A stretch of 49,485 nucleotides of DNA, taken from positions 308,062-357,546 of the forward strand of contig NZ_JANINI010000003.1 of NCBI RefSeq assembly GCF_024580145.1. Direction: 5' to 3'. The DNA is from Methyloversatilis sp. XJ19-49 (GTDB lineage: Bacteria; Pseudomonadota; Gammaproteobacteria; Burkholderiales; Rhodocyclaceae). Made by a program: the position numbers and the translations under genes. This document shows positions 16,447-28,900 of this stretch, in pieces. The stretch's first letter is position 1. Each line of letters begins with the position of its first letter. The notes beneath the pieces are model-generated. The model was given only the letters and a program-made list of their open reading frames with translations. It had not been told where the DNA came from and ran no database searches.

Positions 16447-17991
16447 ATGAAATTGAAGTCACTTGCATTTGCTTGCGCCATGATGGCCGCAGGTTCGTCC
16501 TTCGCAGCCGGCACCGTCAACATTGGCGGCGTGTCGCACCAGGTTGTTTATTTCTCGGGCGCATCCGCCCCGGACAATTTTCTGAACGACATTGCCGAAG
16601 GTGTGCTGACCGGCATCACCTACTACGTTGCCCCGAACTATCGCGCCTTTGCTGGCTTGGCCAATGGTGTGCCTGGTGTCACCAACGGTACGCGCGTGCT
16701 GTTCATCAAGCGCTCGGCTGGTGGTTCCGTGTTTGGTGTCAATCCGGTTGCCCGCGCCCAGCGCGTCAAAACCATCGATGTCAACAACTGCACGGTAAGC
16801 GCGACCAGCACCGGCGCCAAGGCTACGCCGTTCAGCTGCGCCGTGGTCGGCACCGATCCGGGCGAAGCGAATCACGCTGCCGCGAACAACGCCGGCCTGG
16901 TGATCGACTTCGGCGTGTCGGACGTCGAGCCCGCAATGTTTGCCGGCCCGCTGAACACCGAAAATGACACACCGGCGCTGTCGCCGCAGGAAGTTGCCCG
17001 CATGCGTGTGCAGCCGGTCAATCAGCTCATGATGGGTCTGGCCGCCACCAACACAGTGCCGGACACGACGATGTTTTCGCGTTCGACCTACGGTGCCATG
17101 CTGAATGGTCAGATTGCTACGTGGGATCAGGTTGATCCGTCGCTGGAAGGTGATGTTGTCGTGTGCCGCCGCGTCGAAGGTTCGGGTACCCAGACTTCGT
17201 ACAACTGGTTCTTCGGTAACTTCCCGTGCGCTAACGGCGCTAACGGCGCGATCGAGCCCGCCCGCATGAATGCGAGCTTTGGCTGGAAGACTTCGGGTAC
17301 CGGCACGACGGCTGATCCGTTCATCATCGATCCGTCGGCCGGTTATACGGTCATCGAGAACTCGTCGTCGGGCAATGTGCGTTCGTGCATGGCTGCCGCC
17401 AACAATGGAACCGACTACACCTTCACGTCGTGGGATCCGGAAACTGCTGCCACCAAGACGTTCAAGGTCCCGTTCTCCAGCACCGGCCCGATGAAGGCCA
17501 TTGCCACGCTGTCGCTCGACTCCTACACCGGCACCAGCGGCTGGAGCTTCCGCAATCTGGACGGCATCGGTACGTTCGATGCCTCGACCCAGACGCCGTC
17601 GGCCAACGCCACCGGCATCTTCCCGTCGAAGGAAAACCTGATCAAGGGTCGCTACGATTTCGTGGTCGAACTGTCGATCCAGGATCGTTCGGTGGCGGTG
17701 ACCAACGAACAGGGCGACAACATCCCGGCCATCGCCGGCGTGCAGAAGGCGTTTGCTGACGAAGTCGTGCGTCGCGCAGGTTCGCCGCGTTTCACCGGCA
17801 ACTTCGAAAACACCGGCGCTCAGGTCAGCACGCCGCTGGCTTTCGCATCGTTGCCGCAGTTCTACGCCGGCCTGACTGATGCAAACGGCAGCGAGGTCGA
17901 CGGCGATGGCGTCCGCTGGGCCGACCAGTATGTGTCGAAGTTCACTCGTGAAGCCAACACCTGCTCGCCGCTGAAGTTCTTCGGCAACTGA
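16447..17991 (+). CDS. Exported PstS-like substrate-binding protein (tentative)
   Basis: A 514-residue protein with a Sec signal (1-21, SSFAAG). Segments such as YFSGASAPDNFL (35-46), FIKRSAGGSVFGVNP (86-100) and VCRRVEGSGTQTSYNWFF (about 238-255) recall the phosphate-binding loops of PstS-like type II periplasmic-binding proteins (SGAS..., GSGT). It is longer than PstS and lacks a lipobox, so it may be secreted rather than part of an ABC importer; no transporter genes are nearby. Function is not established. Two terminator-like hairpins follow the stop. Confidence 0.6.
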   Translation: MKLKSLAFACAMMAAGSSFAAGTVNIGGVSHQVVYFSGASAPDNFLNDIAEGVLTGITYYVAPNYRAFAGLANGVPGVTNGTRVLFIKRSAGGSVFGVNPVARAQRVKTIDVNNCTVSATSTGAKATPFSCAVVGTDPGEANHAAANNAGLVIDFGVSDVEPAMFAGPLNTENDTPALSPQEVARMRVQPVNQLMMGLAATNTVPDTTMFSRSTYGAMLNGQIATWDQVDPSLEGDVVVCRRVEGSGTQTSYNWFFGNFPCANGANGAIEPARMNASFGWKTSGTGTTADPFIIDPSAGYTVIENSSSGNVRSCMAAANNGTDYTFTSWDPETAATKTFKVPFSSTGPMKAIATLSLDSYTGTSGWSFRNLDGIGTFDASTQTPSANATGIFPSKENLIKGRYDFVVELSIQDRSVAVTNEQGDNIPAIAGVQKAFADEVVRRAGSPRFTGNFENTGAQVSTPLAFASLPQFYAGLTDANGSEVDGDGVRWADQYVSKFTREANTCSPLKFFGN

Positions 17992-18003
17992 GTGTGATGT
18001 ACG

Positions 18004-18076
18004 CCGGGCAGCGTTTCACGAAGCTGCCCGGTTCGTTTTGACGAACGGCCCGCCCCCGGCGGGCCGTTCCCTTGTT
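18004..18076 (+). terminator. Two tandem terminator-like hairpins
   Basis: Hairpin 1: a 9-bp stem ccgggcagc (18004-18012) with gctgcccgg (18023-18031), then ttcgtttt. Hairpin 2: an 11-bp stem (18044-18054 with 18058-18068) closed by ccc, then cccttgttt. They separate the PstS-like gene from tpsB, which implies that tpsB is at least partly transcribed from its own promoter. Confidence 0.75.
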
Positions 18077-18113
18077 TGACTCTGTACTTGTGCCTACATC
18101 CTTCGCGGCTTTC

Positions 18114-19733
18114 ATGATCGATACATTCCGGCGCCTTGCCGGCCTGACGGCAGCCACGGTGCTCGCTTTTCTCTTCGTCCTCCCCATGCCCGCTGCAGCG
18201 CAGGACGCGTCACGCTTCGACATTTTCGAATTCGAGATCGAAGGCAATACGGTATTGCCGGCCGAGGTGATCGAACGGGCGGTCTATCCCTTTCTCGGCG
18301 AGGGGCGCAACGCCGATGACGTGAACAAGGCCGTCGCGGCACTTGAAAAGGCCTATCAGGACGCCGGCTATCTGACGGTGGCTGTCGGCATCCCCGAACA
18401 GGCGGTGACGACCGGCGTCGTGAAGCTTGAAGTGACCGAAGGCAAGGTCGAGCGCCTGCGCGTGACCGGTGCCGAATACACATTGCCGAGCCGCGTGCGC
18501 GAAGGCGCGCCGTCGCTGGCCGAAGGCGGTGTGCCGCATTTCCCCGAGGTGCAGGAAGATCTTGGCCGACTGGGCCGCAATGGCGACCTGCAGGTGACGC
18601 CGCTGCTGCAGCCCGGCCGGGTGCCCGGTTCGGTCGCGGTCGAATTGCGACTTGATGACAAGTCACCGCTGCATGGCAGCGTCGAGGTCAACAACAAGCG
18701 CAGTGCCGACACCGATGCCGGCCGGCTCGAAGCGACGGTGCGCTACGACAATCTGTGGCAGCGCCGGCATTCGATCGGCGTGACCTATTTCGTGTCGCCG
18801 CGCGATCGAGAGCAGGTCGAAGTGTGGGGGCTGAACTACTCGGCGCCGCTGGGCGACGCCATCCTGGCGGCCTACTACGCGCGCTCGAACAGCAATGTGC
18901 CGACGTTGTTCGACACCGCCACATTGGGCCGCGGTGATACGGCCGGCTTCCGCTACGTGCGGCCGCTGCCCGACCGCGGACGTGGCTTCTTCCACTCGAT
19001 CAGTCTCGGCCTGGACTACAAGGACAACAAGCAGGACACGCTGGGCATTGGCGGCACGCCCTTCACGATCAGTCAGCCGGTGCGCTACTGGGTGTGGTCG
19101 GGCCAGTACGGGCTGACCGTGCCGCTGCAGTCGGGCGCCCGGCTGCGCTTCGGCACCACGCTCAGCGCCGGCTCGAACGCGATGAACGAACGCGAAATCG
19201 ACTGCGTCGGTACGCGGATCGAACAGTTCGAATGCCGCCGTTTCGGCGCGCGCCCGGGCTTCTTCGTGTCGCGCTTCGAATTCGAAGGCGCTTTCCCGCT
19301 GCCCGGTGGCTGGGCCGCCAGTGCGCGGCTTGACCTGCAGCGCAGCAGCGATCCGCTGATCAACAGCGAACAGTTCTCGGCCGGTGGTTTCGATTCGGTG
19401 CGCGGCTATCTGGAATCGGAGCGGCTGGCCGACGAAGGCGAGCGGGTGAGCCTGGAACTGGCCACGCCGGGGAAACAGCTGTTCGACAGTGCAGTCGGCC
19501 TGTCCGGCCTGTTGTTCTACGACTGGGCCGGGCTGCGCATCCGTCAGGCCTTCCCGGGTCAGGACTCGCAGTCGGCGCTGGAAAGCGTCGGTTTGGGCTT
19601 GCGCGTGAGCAGCCCGCGCGGGGTGCGGCTCGACGCCGACTGGGCGTATGCGCTGCGCGATGGCGCACCGCTGCCGGGCCGCACGCGCGAAGGCGATCAG
19701 CGCCTGCTGGTGCGCGTGGGATACGAATTCTGA
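18114..19733 (+). CDS. Two-partner secretion outer-membrane transporter (TpsB/ShlB/FhaC family)
   Basis: Outer-membrane Omp85-superfamily protein that exports a TpsA exoprotein. From the ATG at 18114 it has 539 residues: signal peptide (1-30, ending PMPAAAQ), a POTRA_2-like region (about 35-115, FEIEGNTVLPAEVIERAV), a second POTRA with VRVTGA-type strands, then a 16-stranded barrel. The conserved loop-6 tip motif appears as FDSVRGYLE, and the chain ends in an aromatic residue (VGYEF). A longer frame begins at a TTG at 18072 but the signal peptide fits the ATG. No clear Shine-Dalgarno is seen. Its partner is the large tpsA 190 bp downstream. Confidence 0.92.
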   Translation: MIDTFRRLAGLTAATVLAFLFVLPMPAAAQDASRFDIFEFEIEGNTVLPAEVIERAVYPFLGEGRNADDVNKAVAALEKAYQDAGYLTVAVGIPEQAVTTGVVKLEVTEGKVERLRVTGAEYTLPSRVREGAPSLAEGGVPHFPEVQEDLGRLGRNGDLQVTPLLQPGRVPGSVAVELRLDDKSPLHGSVEVNNKRSADTDAGRLEATVRYDNLWQRRHSIGVTYFVSPRDREQVEVWGLNYSAPLGDAILAAYYARSNSNVPTLFDTATLGRGDTAGFRYVRPLPDRGRGFFHSISLGLDYKDNKQDTLGIGGTPFTISQPVRYWVWSGQYGLTVPLQSGARLRFGTTLSAGSNAMNEREIDCVGTRIEQFECRRFGARPGFFVSRFEFEGAFPLPGGWAASARLDLQRSSDPLINSEQFSAGGFDSVRGYLESERLADEGERVSLELATPGKQLFDSAVGLSGLLFYDWAGLRIRQAFPGQDSQSALESVGLGLRVSSPRGVRLDADWAYALRDGAPLPGRTREGDQRLLVRVGYEF

Positions 19734-19827
19734 GGGGATTCCGAGTGGAGTTCCAATAGGCGCGCCCTGCGCCCGATCGATGTCCGCAGCGGCGCTGCCC
19801 GACATCGGCTCAGTGAATTTTTGCATC

Positions 19828-19850
19828 GGCGCGGCGGCTTTCGCCGCGCC
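19828..19850 (+). other. GC-rich hairpin in the tpsB-tpsA gap
   Basis: A 9-bp stem, ggcgcggcg (19828-19836) with cgccgcgcc (19842-19850), with a gcttt loop and no T-run. A second compact dyad, ggccgtgt/acacggcc (19892-19908), ends 3 bp before the aggaga ribosome-binding site of tpsA. Either could tune tpsA expression relative to tpsB by partial termination or by masking the ribosome-binding site. Confidence 0.5.
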
Positions 19851-19923
19851 GTCATCGCCGCATCACATCCGGTCGCGAAGCTGCCTCTTCGGGCCGTGTG
19901 ACACGGCCGGCAGGAGATAGAAC

Positions 19924-22900
19924 ATGAACACGAACCGCTACCGCCTGATCTTCAATGAACTGACCGCCACCTGGGTGCCGGTGGCTGAATGCGTCGCTGC
20001 TCGCGGCAAGCGCAGCGCCGGCCGGCTGCAGCGACGCGTGCTGGCGACGGCCTGTGCACTGGCCTTCACCACCCCGCTGATGGCGGCCGGCGCGCTGCCG
20101 GTTGCGGCCCCCAACTTTGTCGACGGCCGCCTGCCGGGCACCGCCACGATGACCCAGACGGCGAACCGGATGGTGATCCAGCAGTCCGGCAACGCGGTGA
20201 TGCTGAACTGGAACAGTTTCAACATCGGCCGCGGCAACGCCGTGCATTTCGATCAGGCATCGGCGGCGATGCGCGCCATCAACGTGGTCGCCCCGGGCGG
20301 CCCGCGCAGCGAAATCGACGGCACGCTGACCGCACGCGGTCAGGTATTCATCTTCAACCAGGCCGGCATCCTGTTCGGGCCGGGCGCCAACATCGACGTC
20401 GGCGGCCTGGTCGGTTCGTCGCTGAAGCTCAACGACGAACTGCTGCAGCGCGCGCTCAATTCGCTCGGCTCCACCGGCGCGGCGCTGACGCCGTTTGCCG
20501 ATGGCGACTACGCCGGCCGCGCAACCGGCGACATCACGGTGGCGCGCGGCGCGCGCATCCTCGCGGCGAAGAACGGCCGCGTGCTGCTCGCGGCACCCAA
20601 TGTGCGCGTCGGTGCCAACGTCGACACCACGATCGACACACCGTTGACGCCGGCTCAGCGTGCCGCGCTGCCTGACGCCCGCATCGAAGCCGAAGAAGGT
20701 CAGGTGGTGCTGGCGGCTGGCGAGCGCATCTACATCGCCGACCCGCTCGACAGCCGGCTGCGCGGCTTTCTGGTCGAGGTCGACAACGGCGGTACGGTGA
20801 CGACCGACAGCGCGTCGGAACTGCTTTCCGAGCGCGGCAACATCACGCTGGTCGGTCTGAACATCCGCCACGCCGGCGCTGCGCGCGCGACCACGTCGGT
20901 CACGCTGAATGGCACCGTCTTCCTGAAGGCACGCGACAGCGTCGCAGCGCGTCAGGTGGACGCCATGTTCCCGGACGCCGAGCCGCTTGCGACCGGCGTC
21001 AACGTGCCGATCGGCCAGCGCACCGGCAGCATCGAACTGGCCGCCGGGGCGGTCATCGACATCAGCCCGGATGCCGCGTCGCGCACGCAGACGGCGCGCG
21101 ACGACGCGCTGTTCCGGCGTTCGGAAATCAATCTGTACGGCCACACCATCGTGCTGGCCGACGCGGGTGCCAACGGCGTCGGGGTGACGCTGCGTGCGCC
21201 GTCCGGGCTGCTGCGCGTGACCGCCGAAGCCACCGCGCTGTCGTCGACGCAGCCGGTGCCGCAGCGCGACGGCGCGTCGCGGGTCTACATCGGTTCGGGC
21301 AGCGTGATCGATCTGGCGGGGCTTGACGCATTCGCCGATGCCGGGCGCGAAATCGTGCGTGTCGAATTGCGCGGCGACGAAGTCAAGGACGCGCCGCTGC
21401 TGCGCGATGAGGCGTTCGGCCGCGCGCTGTTCGGCAAGCAGGTCTGGGTGGATCTGCGCGAAGGCACCGAATTGTTCGACATCGCCGGCTATCTGGGTGG
21501 CGTCGAGCGCACGCTGGACGAAAAGCTGACCACCGGCGGCGAGTTTGTCGCCTATTCGCAGGGCGACGTGCTGACCCATTCGGCCAGTTCGATCGACCTG
21601 TCCGGCGGCACGGTGACCTATCGTGCAGGCGAGGTGGGTTACACGCTGGTGAAGTCGGCGGATGGCCGCTCACAATCGGTGGCCGACGCACGCGCTGACC
21701 GCATCTATACCGGCACGCAGGATCGCACGCGCACCGTGGCCGAGCGCGTCGAAGGGCGTGACGCCGGCGAACTGACGGTGACCGCCTTCGGCATGGCGCT
21801 CGACGGCGCGGTGAAAGCGCAGCGTACCGTGGGCGCCACGCAGCGCGAACTGGTGACGCGCGCACTCGGCCCGGGCAAGTCCGATGTTCTCGGCTCGCCG
21901 CAAGCCGGCCGCATCGACCTGAACCTGCGTCTGGTCAATGGACTCGCCGCCCAGGACACCCGCTTCGTCAATTCGACCGGTACCCGCGCGTTGTCTGCAA
22001 CGGGGGCGCTGCCGACCGAGCTGTGGCTGCGCAGCGACTGGTTTTCGTCCGGCATAGGCAGCTTCGAGCTGACCGGCGCCGGCAATGTCGTGCTGCCTGA
22101 ATCCGTGTGCCTCACGCTCGGTCCTACTGCGCTGTACAACGCCGCCACGGACAGCATGCCGGCGTTTTGGTCCGATGGCAGTCGCTTCGCGGTGACCGGC
22201 ACGACGCTGACAATCGATGGCGACATCACGGCGGCCGGCGGCGACATCACGCTGCGCACCGGCGGCCTGGCCGACGACGCACCGCGCGCCACGCGCACGA
22301 TTTCCGTCGGTGCGAAGTCGCAACTGTCCACGGCCGGCCAGTGGCAGCGCGACACGCGCAGCAGCGCACGGGGCTATGTCGCGGCCGATGGTGGTTCGAT
22401 CACGCTGGACGCGGACAGTCACCTCAATCTCGCCCGGGGATCGCAGATCGACGCTTCGGCCGGAGCGTGGCAGTCGCTCGATGGCACGCGCGAGCTGGGC
22501 GATGCAGGCGCCATTTCGCTGGGCGCCGGTTTCGAGGTCACCGGCGGTGATCCGGGCACCGGTGTGCCGGTCGGCAGCTTCTTCGGCAACCTGAATCTGG
22601 GCGCGCAGCTGAGTGCCTTCGCGACCAGCCTTACCGGTCGCGCATCGGCAGGCGGCTCGCTCGTGCTGCGTAGCGCGGCCATCGCACTTGATGGGGTGAA
22701 TGCCGGTCTGCTCGGTGACACGCTCTACCTGTCGCCGACGTTGTTTTCAGGCTCGGGCTTTTCCGATTTTTCACTGACCGGTGGAAATCGCATGGACATC
22801 GGCGGTGCATCGGCACTGACGCTGACGCCTGTGGTGCAGGCACGCGCGATCGATGGCATTCGCAGCGTCTCGGCCGGCTCGCTGGCCGGGCTGGGCCGCG

Positions 22901-25900
22901 TCACGGCGGTGCCGCGTGCGCTGCGCGAAGACGGCGTCCAGCTTTCCTTTGCTGCGACCTCGGAATCGGCCGGCACGCTGACGGTGGACGACAACGCGAC
23001 GATCAACGTCGATGCCGGAGGCAGCATCGAGTTGTCGGCCAACCGCAGTCTGGAACTGGCCGGCAAGTTGAACGCGCCGGGCGGGCGCATTGCGCTGCGC
23101 ATGGACGAAGTGCAGCAGGACGACATCTATTTCGGCAGCTCGATTTTTGTGGCCTCGACCGCGCGGCTGAACACCAGCGGCGTATTCCTGCAGACGCCTG
23201 GCCTGAGTTATGTCGATGGCACGCTGTTCGATGGCGGCTCGATCGACATCGCCGCGCGCCGGGGCTTCCTGGTCATCCAGGACGGTGCGCAGCTGCGTGC
23301 CGACGGCAGCAGTGCGGTTCTGGCGCAACGCACCGGCGCACTGGGCGCCCTGTCGGCCGTGCGCATCGACAGTTCGGGCGGCCGGATTGCGCTGAATGCC
23401 CGCGAGGGGCTGTATGCCGATCCGCTGCTGTCGGCACGCGCTGGCGGGTCGAACGCACTCGGTGGTCAGCTTTCGGTGATGCTGGATCAAGGCTCGAACA
23501 ACTGGGGCGACCTGCTGTCCCTGCCGACCGCACTGACCGGCCCGCGCACGCTGGATATCCTGCAGGGCGGCAACAGCGGCTCGGCTGCCTTGGTGGCCGG
23601 TGCTGCACCCGATGCGGCGACCTACGGCGGACGCGGCGCGTTCGCACTCGACGCGCTTGATGGCAGCGGTATCGCCGATCTGACGTTGGCGGTGCTCGGC
23701 AACGGTGGCAATTTCGGCACGCTGCGCTTCAGCGAGGACGTCAACGCGTCGGTCGCCGGTCGCATGGTGCTGAACGCCGCCAACATCCGGGGCACGAACG
23801 GTGCCGACGTGCGGCTCGGTGCTGCCGTGCTCGACTGGACCAACGTCGGTCGCATCCAGCAGAACCACGCACAGCCGACCGCCGTGGCCGCCGGTGACGG
23901 CAGTCTCGTGCTGGCTGCGGATCTCGTCCAGGTTTCCGGCAACCTCGCAGCGAGCGGTTTCGCCGACGTGACGCTGGATGCCCGCGGCGACCTGCGGGCG
24001 AGTGCATCGCCTGGCTACGTCGCCGATGGCGCCAGTCTGGTGACCAGCGGCGACCTCACCTTGCGCGCCGCGCAGGTGTATCCGACGTCGGCATCGCGCT
24101 ACGCCTTCGAAATCCACAACAATCCGGCCGGCACGCTGCGCATCGAATCGTCGGGCCGCGCCGCCGGGCCGGTCTATTCCGCGCTCGGCTCGCTGACCTT
24201 CGCTGCACCGGACATCGTGCAGGCCGGGCGCGTGGTCGCCCCGTTCGGCGACATCGTGCTGCGTTCGGAAACGATCACCCGCACCGGTGCCGGCACGACG
24301 CGCTCGGAAGCGGCTGGCGGTTCGATCGAACTGGCCGCCGGCAGCGTCACGTCGGTATCGGCCGACGGGTTGCTGCTGCCGTACGGTCAGACCGCGCTCA
24401 GCGGACGCGACTGGCTCTACCTGGTCGGCACCGATGCGCGGATCGAACTCGATGGCACGCCGCAGAAGCGCATCACGCTGAATGCCGACAATGTGGTGTT
24501 GCAGGGGGCGCAGGGTGGCCGGGCGGCGGCTCGGGTCGACCTGTCGGGCGGCGGCGATCTGCAGGCATGGGAATGGATCGCCGGCAGCGGCGGCTCACGC
24601 GACATTCTCGCCGCACCGCAGGACAGCTACGCCATCGTGCCGACGCTGGGCAGCGGCTACGCGGCCTACGACCTGTCGATGTGGGCGGAAGAAGGCAACG
24701 GCCTGCGCATCGGCGAGGCGGTGCAGGTACTCGCGTCGGCCAACGGCCTGGCTGCGGGTACCTACACCTTGCTGCCGGCGCGCTACGCACTGCTGCCGGG
24801 CGCCTTCCTGATCAGTCTGTCGCCCGGCGACAGTTCGCTGGCCGCGGGCCAGGCGCAGGCGAATGTCGATGGCAGTGCGCGCGTGAGCGTGCGTTCGGCG
24901 CAGGCGCTGGGCGGCGTGAGCCGCTCGACCGGAAAGGCCTTCGTGGCCGAACTGCTGACCTCCGAGCAGGTGCGTGACCGCGCCGAATACCTCATTTCGA
25001 AGACTGCCGATGTGTTCGACGACGGACGCAGCACGGCTGACGCCGGCCGCCTGTCGCTGCAGGTCGGCCGCGCGCTGACGCTCGATGGCGTGCTGGATAC
25101 CAGTCGCGGCGCGGCGGCCCGCGGTGCGCAGGTGGACATCACCGCACAGGCACTGGCGCTGTTGGGGCAGGGTACTGCCGCGCGTACCGGCGAAGTCGGC
25201 GTGTCGGTGGCGAGCCTGAATGCGCTCAATGCCGAAAGCCTGCTGTTGGGCGGCACGCGCAGTGAGGTGGATGAAGAGAGTGGCGAAACCCTGGTCGACG
25301 TGCGCGCAGCGGACGACGCCGGTCGCCTGATCCGCGGCGCGTCGACGGTGCGTCTGGACAATGCGGCCGGGCCTGCGCTGAGCGCACCTGATGTGGTGCT
25401 GGTGGCGCGCGACAGCGTGGTCATCGAAGCCGGCAGCCAGATTGCGGCGGTCGGCACGGCGGAGCCGGAGGCGCTGCGCATTTCGGGCAGCGGCGCCGAC
25501 GCCGACGGCGCCGCGCTGCGCGTCAGCGCGGCCGACGCGGCACCGATCTCGCGTGATGCGCCGTCGGGCCTGCGCGGCGAACTGACGCTCGGCGCCGGTT
25601 CGCGCATCGCTGGCCGCGGCGTCGTGCTCGACAGCACGCTGGAAACGCGAAATCTCGGTGCGACCATCGCGCTGCCGCAGAGCGGCGGCGCACTGGCACT
25701 GACGGCGTCGACCATCAATGTCGGCGACGTGCCGTTCGATACGCCGGGCCTGCGCTTTGACAACAGCCAGCTGGCGGCGCTGGGCGATCCGTCGCGCCTC
25801 ACATTGCGCGCCTACGGTGGTCTCAACCTGTATGGCGAGGTGACGCTGGGCAGCGCCTCGCTCGACCTGCTGCGCATCGACGCCGCCGGCATCGGCGGTG

Positions 25901-28900
25901 TCGACAATGCGGGTCTGACCCAGAACATCGTCGCCCGCGAGGTGCAGTTTGCAAACACTTCGCCCACCGCTGCTGCATTGGCACCCGCCGTGGGCACCGG
26001 TGCCTTGTCGGTGACGGCCGACCGCATCGTGCTCGACGGCACGCCGGCGGCTGCCGCCGGGCAGGCCGGTTTCGCGATCAGCGGATTCGATGCCGTGACG
26101 CTGGCGGCAGCCAACCAGGTGCGCGTTTCGGGCGACGGCGACTATCGCGTCATGGCCGATACGGTGCGCATCGCCACGCCGCAGATCGCGGCCGACACCG
26201 GGGCAAATACCCGTATCGCGGTCGATGGCGCGTTGTCCATTTCCGGCGGCGACGCGCCGGCCGGCGTGGTGCAGGCCGGCATCGGTGCGGCGCTGGCGCT
26301 CGATGCCCAGGCCATCGATCTGGCGTCGCGCATTGCGCTGCCGTCCGGTCGTGTCAGCCTCAGCGCGACGCAGGATGTGCGCGTGGCGGCGGGTGGCATG
26401 ATCGATGTGTCCGGCACGGCGAAGAACTATCTTGGCAAGACCGTCACCACACCGGGCGGCGACGTGGTGCTGACGTCGCGCAATGGCGATGTCACGCTGG
26501 AGCAAGGCGCCTTGATCGACGTGTCGGCGGCATCGACGGCTGCCACCGGTGGAAATGCCGGTTCGGTCACGCTGTCGGCTGCGCAGGGCGAACTGTCGGT
26601 CGCCGACGGCGCGCTGCGGGCGCAGTCGAGCGGTGGCAGCGCCGGTGGCGCCCTGTCGGTCGATCTGCGTTCGGCGGCCAGCCTGGATAGCCTGGCGGCG
26701 CAGGGCAGCGAATTCACGCGCAGCTGGTCCGCCCGTGTGCGCACCGGCGACACACGGCTCGACACCGACCTCAAGTCCGGCGACATCGCGATCGCGGCCG
26801 ACGCGGGTTCCTTGACCATCGGCAGCACTCTGGACGCTTCGGGTGCCGAACAGGGCGGCCGCATCGAGCTGTCAGCGCGGCGCGCGCTCGATCACCTCGA
26901 GGGCATGACGACCGGCGCCGGTGATCTGGTGCTCGAGTCGGGTGCGCGGCTGGATGCGCGTGCCACCGCATTCGTCGCCGAAGCGAGCGGGACGCGCGGC
27001 GAAGGTGGCAGCGTCATCCTGGAAGCCAGCCCGCGCAGCGCGGGCGGAGAAAGCGGCCCGGCTCAGGGCGGCCGCATCCGCATCGCCGACGGCGCCACCA
27101 TCGATGTCGGCACCACACCGGGAGTGGTCAATGGCGTTGCGCTGGCCAGTGCGGCGCAGCAGGGCGATGTGTGGCTGCGCGCCGAGCGCACCGGCAATAC
27201 GGCGGTCGCCATCGACGGCGATCTGTCGAATGCCATCGACGGTGCGCGCCATGTGTTCGTCGAAGGCACGCGCATCTATGGCGGCAGCACGCTCAGCATG
27301 GCCGCCGCGCACGCCGATGCAGCGGCGATGACCAGTTCAGTCAATGTGGCGGCGACGCGTGCGGCGCTCGGTTTGCCAGCACAGGATGCCGACGGCGGCA
27401 CGCGCTTCCACGTGCGGCCGCACATCGAGTTCCGCGCCGACGGCAATTTCACGATCAATGCGACCGATCTCGCTGCCAACACCTATCAGGGCGGCACCGA
27501 AGCGGGTTCGCTGACCGTGCGCGCAGCGGGCAACCTCAACGTGAATGGTGCGCTGTCGGATGGCTTCGGCCGGCTGAATGCAAGCAGCCAGACCATCGTG
27601 CTGGGCGCGCTCACGAGTGCCGGCCTGACGCAGAGCCGCTTCGATCTGGGGCAGCGCGATACGGCCTGGTCAATGCGCCTGGTGTCGGGTGCCGATCTGG
27701 ACGGTGCCGGTGCAATGTCGCTGCAGGCGCTCGACGCGCTGGAGACGGCCAATCGTGGCGACATGATTCTGGCCGCCAACGCGCAGGTGCGCACTGGCGC
27801 TGGCGACATCGACGTCGCGGTCGGTCGCGATCTGGTGCTGGGCGCGCGCGCCGCAATCTACACCGCGGGTTATCAGACGGCACGCGGCGACGGCTTCACG
27901 ACGCAGACGCTGCTGAATCTGAATGGCTCGGGCAACCGTCAGGCGGAATACCCGACCGACGGTGGCGACGTGGCGATCCGCGCCCAGCGTTCCATCGTCG
28001 CGACCGAATCGCCGGGCATTGTCGGCGAATGGTTGCTGCGCCAGGGTGCGCTCAGCCCGACCGGTGAATTCCTGTCCGGGTCGGGCCAGCGCAACACGAC
28101 CTGGTACGCCCGCATCGATCAGTTCAGCCAGGGCGTGGCGACCTTCGGCGGCGGCGACATCCGGGTCACGGCGGGCAATGACATCCGCAATCTCGGTGTG
28201 TTCACGGTCACCAATGGCCGCCTTTCCGGTGCGGCGGGCACCACGCCTGATCCGGCCAACCTGCAGGTTCTGGGCGGGGGCGACGTGACGGTGCGAGCGG
28301 GCGGCGACATCGGCAGTGCCATCCTGATGGTGGATCGTGGTGCCCTCGACGCACAGGCGGCAGGTGATTTCGGCAGCGCGCGCAACAATGGCGCCGGGTC
28401 GGTACTGCTGCTGGGCGAAGCATCGGCGCGGTTGGGTGCGGCGGGCTCGATCGATCTGGAAACGATTGCGTCATCGACCGCGGTGCGTCAGGCATCGAAC
28501 ACCACCACGTCGAATCGCAGCAGCTACTTTTTCCGCTATGGCGAAGGCAGCCGGGTCGATCTGCTGAGTTTCGGCGGCAGCGTCAGTCTCGACAACAACG
28601 CGACGCCGTGGGGTACGCTGGCGCTGTGGGAAGGTCTGAACCCGCTGCTGCCGAATTCGCTCAATGCGGTGGCCATGGGCGGTGACCTGAACCTGCGCAA
28701 CGGCATGGTGCTGCTGCCGGCGACCTACAACGACCTGCTGCTTGCGGCGTCGGGCAACCTCAACCTGGCGACCGCCAGTGGCGGTGTCGCCGGCATCAAG
28801 ATTGCCGACAGCGCGCCTGCTCTGGTGCCGTCAGCGCTGCGTCCGGCGGCCAACCCCAACAACGTGTTCTGGGTCGAACTGGCCAATCCGAACGTCGTGT

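Noticed and set aside
19852-21579. 575-residue antisense open frame over the start of tpsA, and several similar ones across it
   Set aside because: Shadow frames of the repetitive GC-rich tpsA; no ribosome-binding site or recognisable domain.
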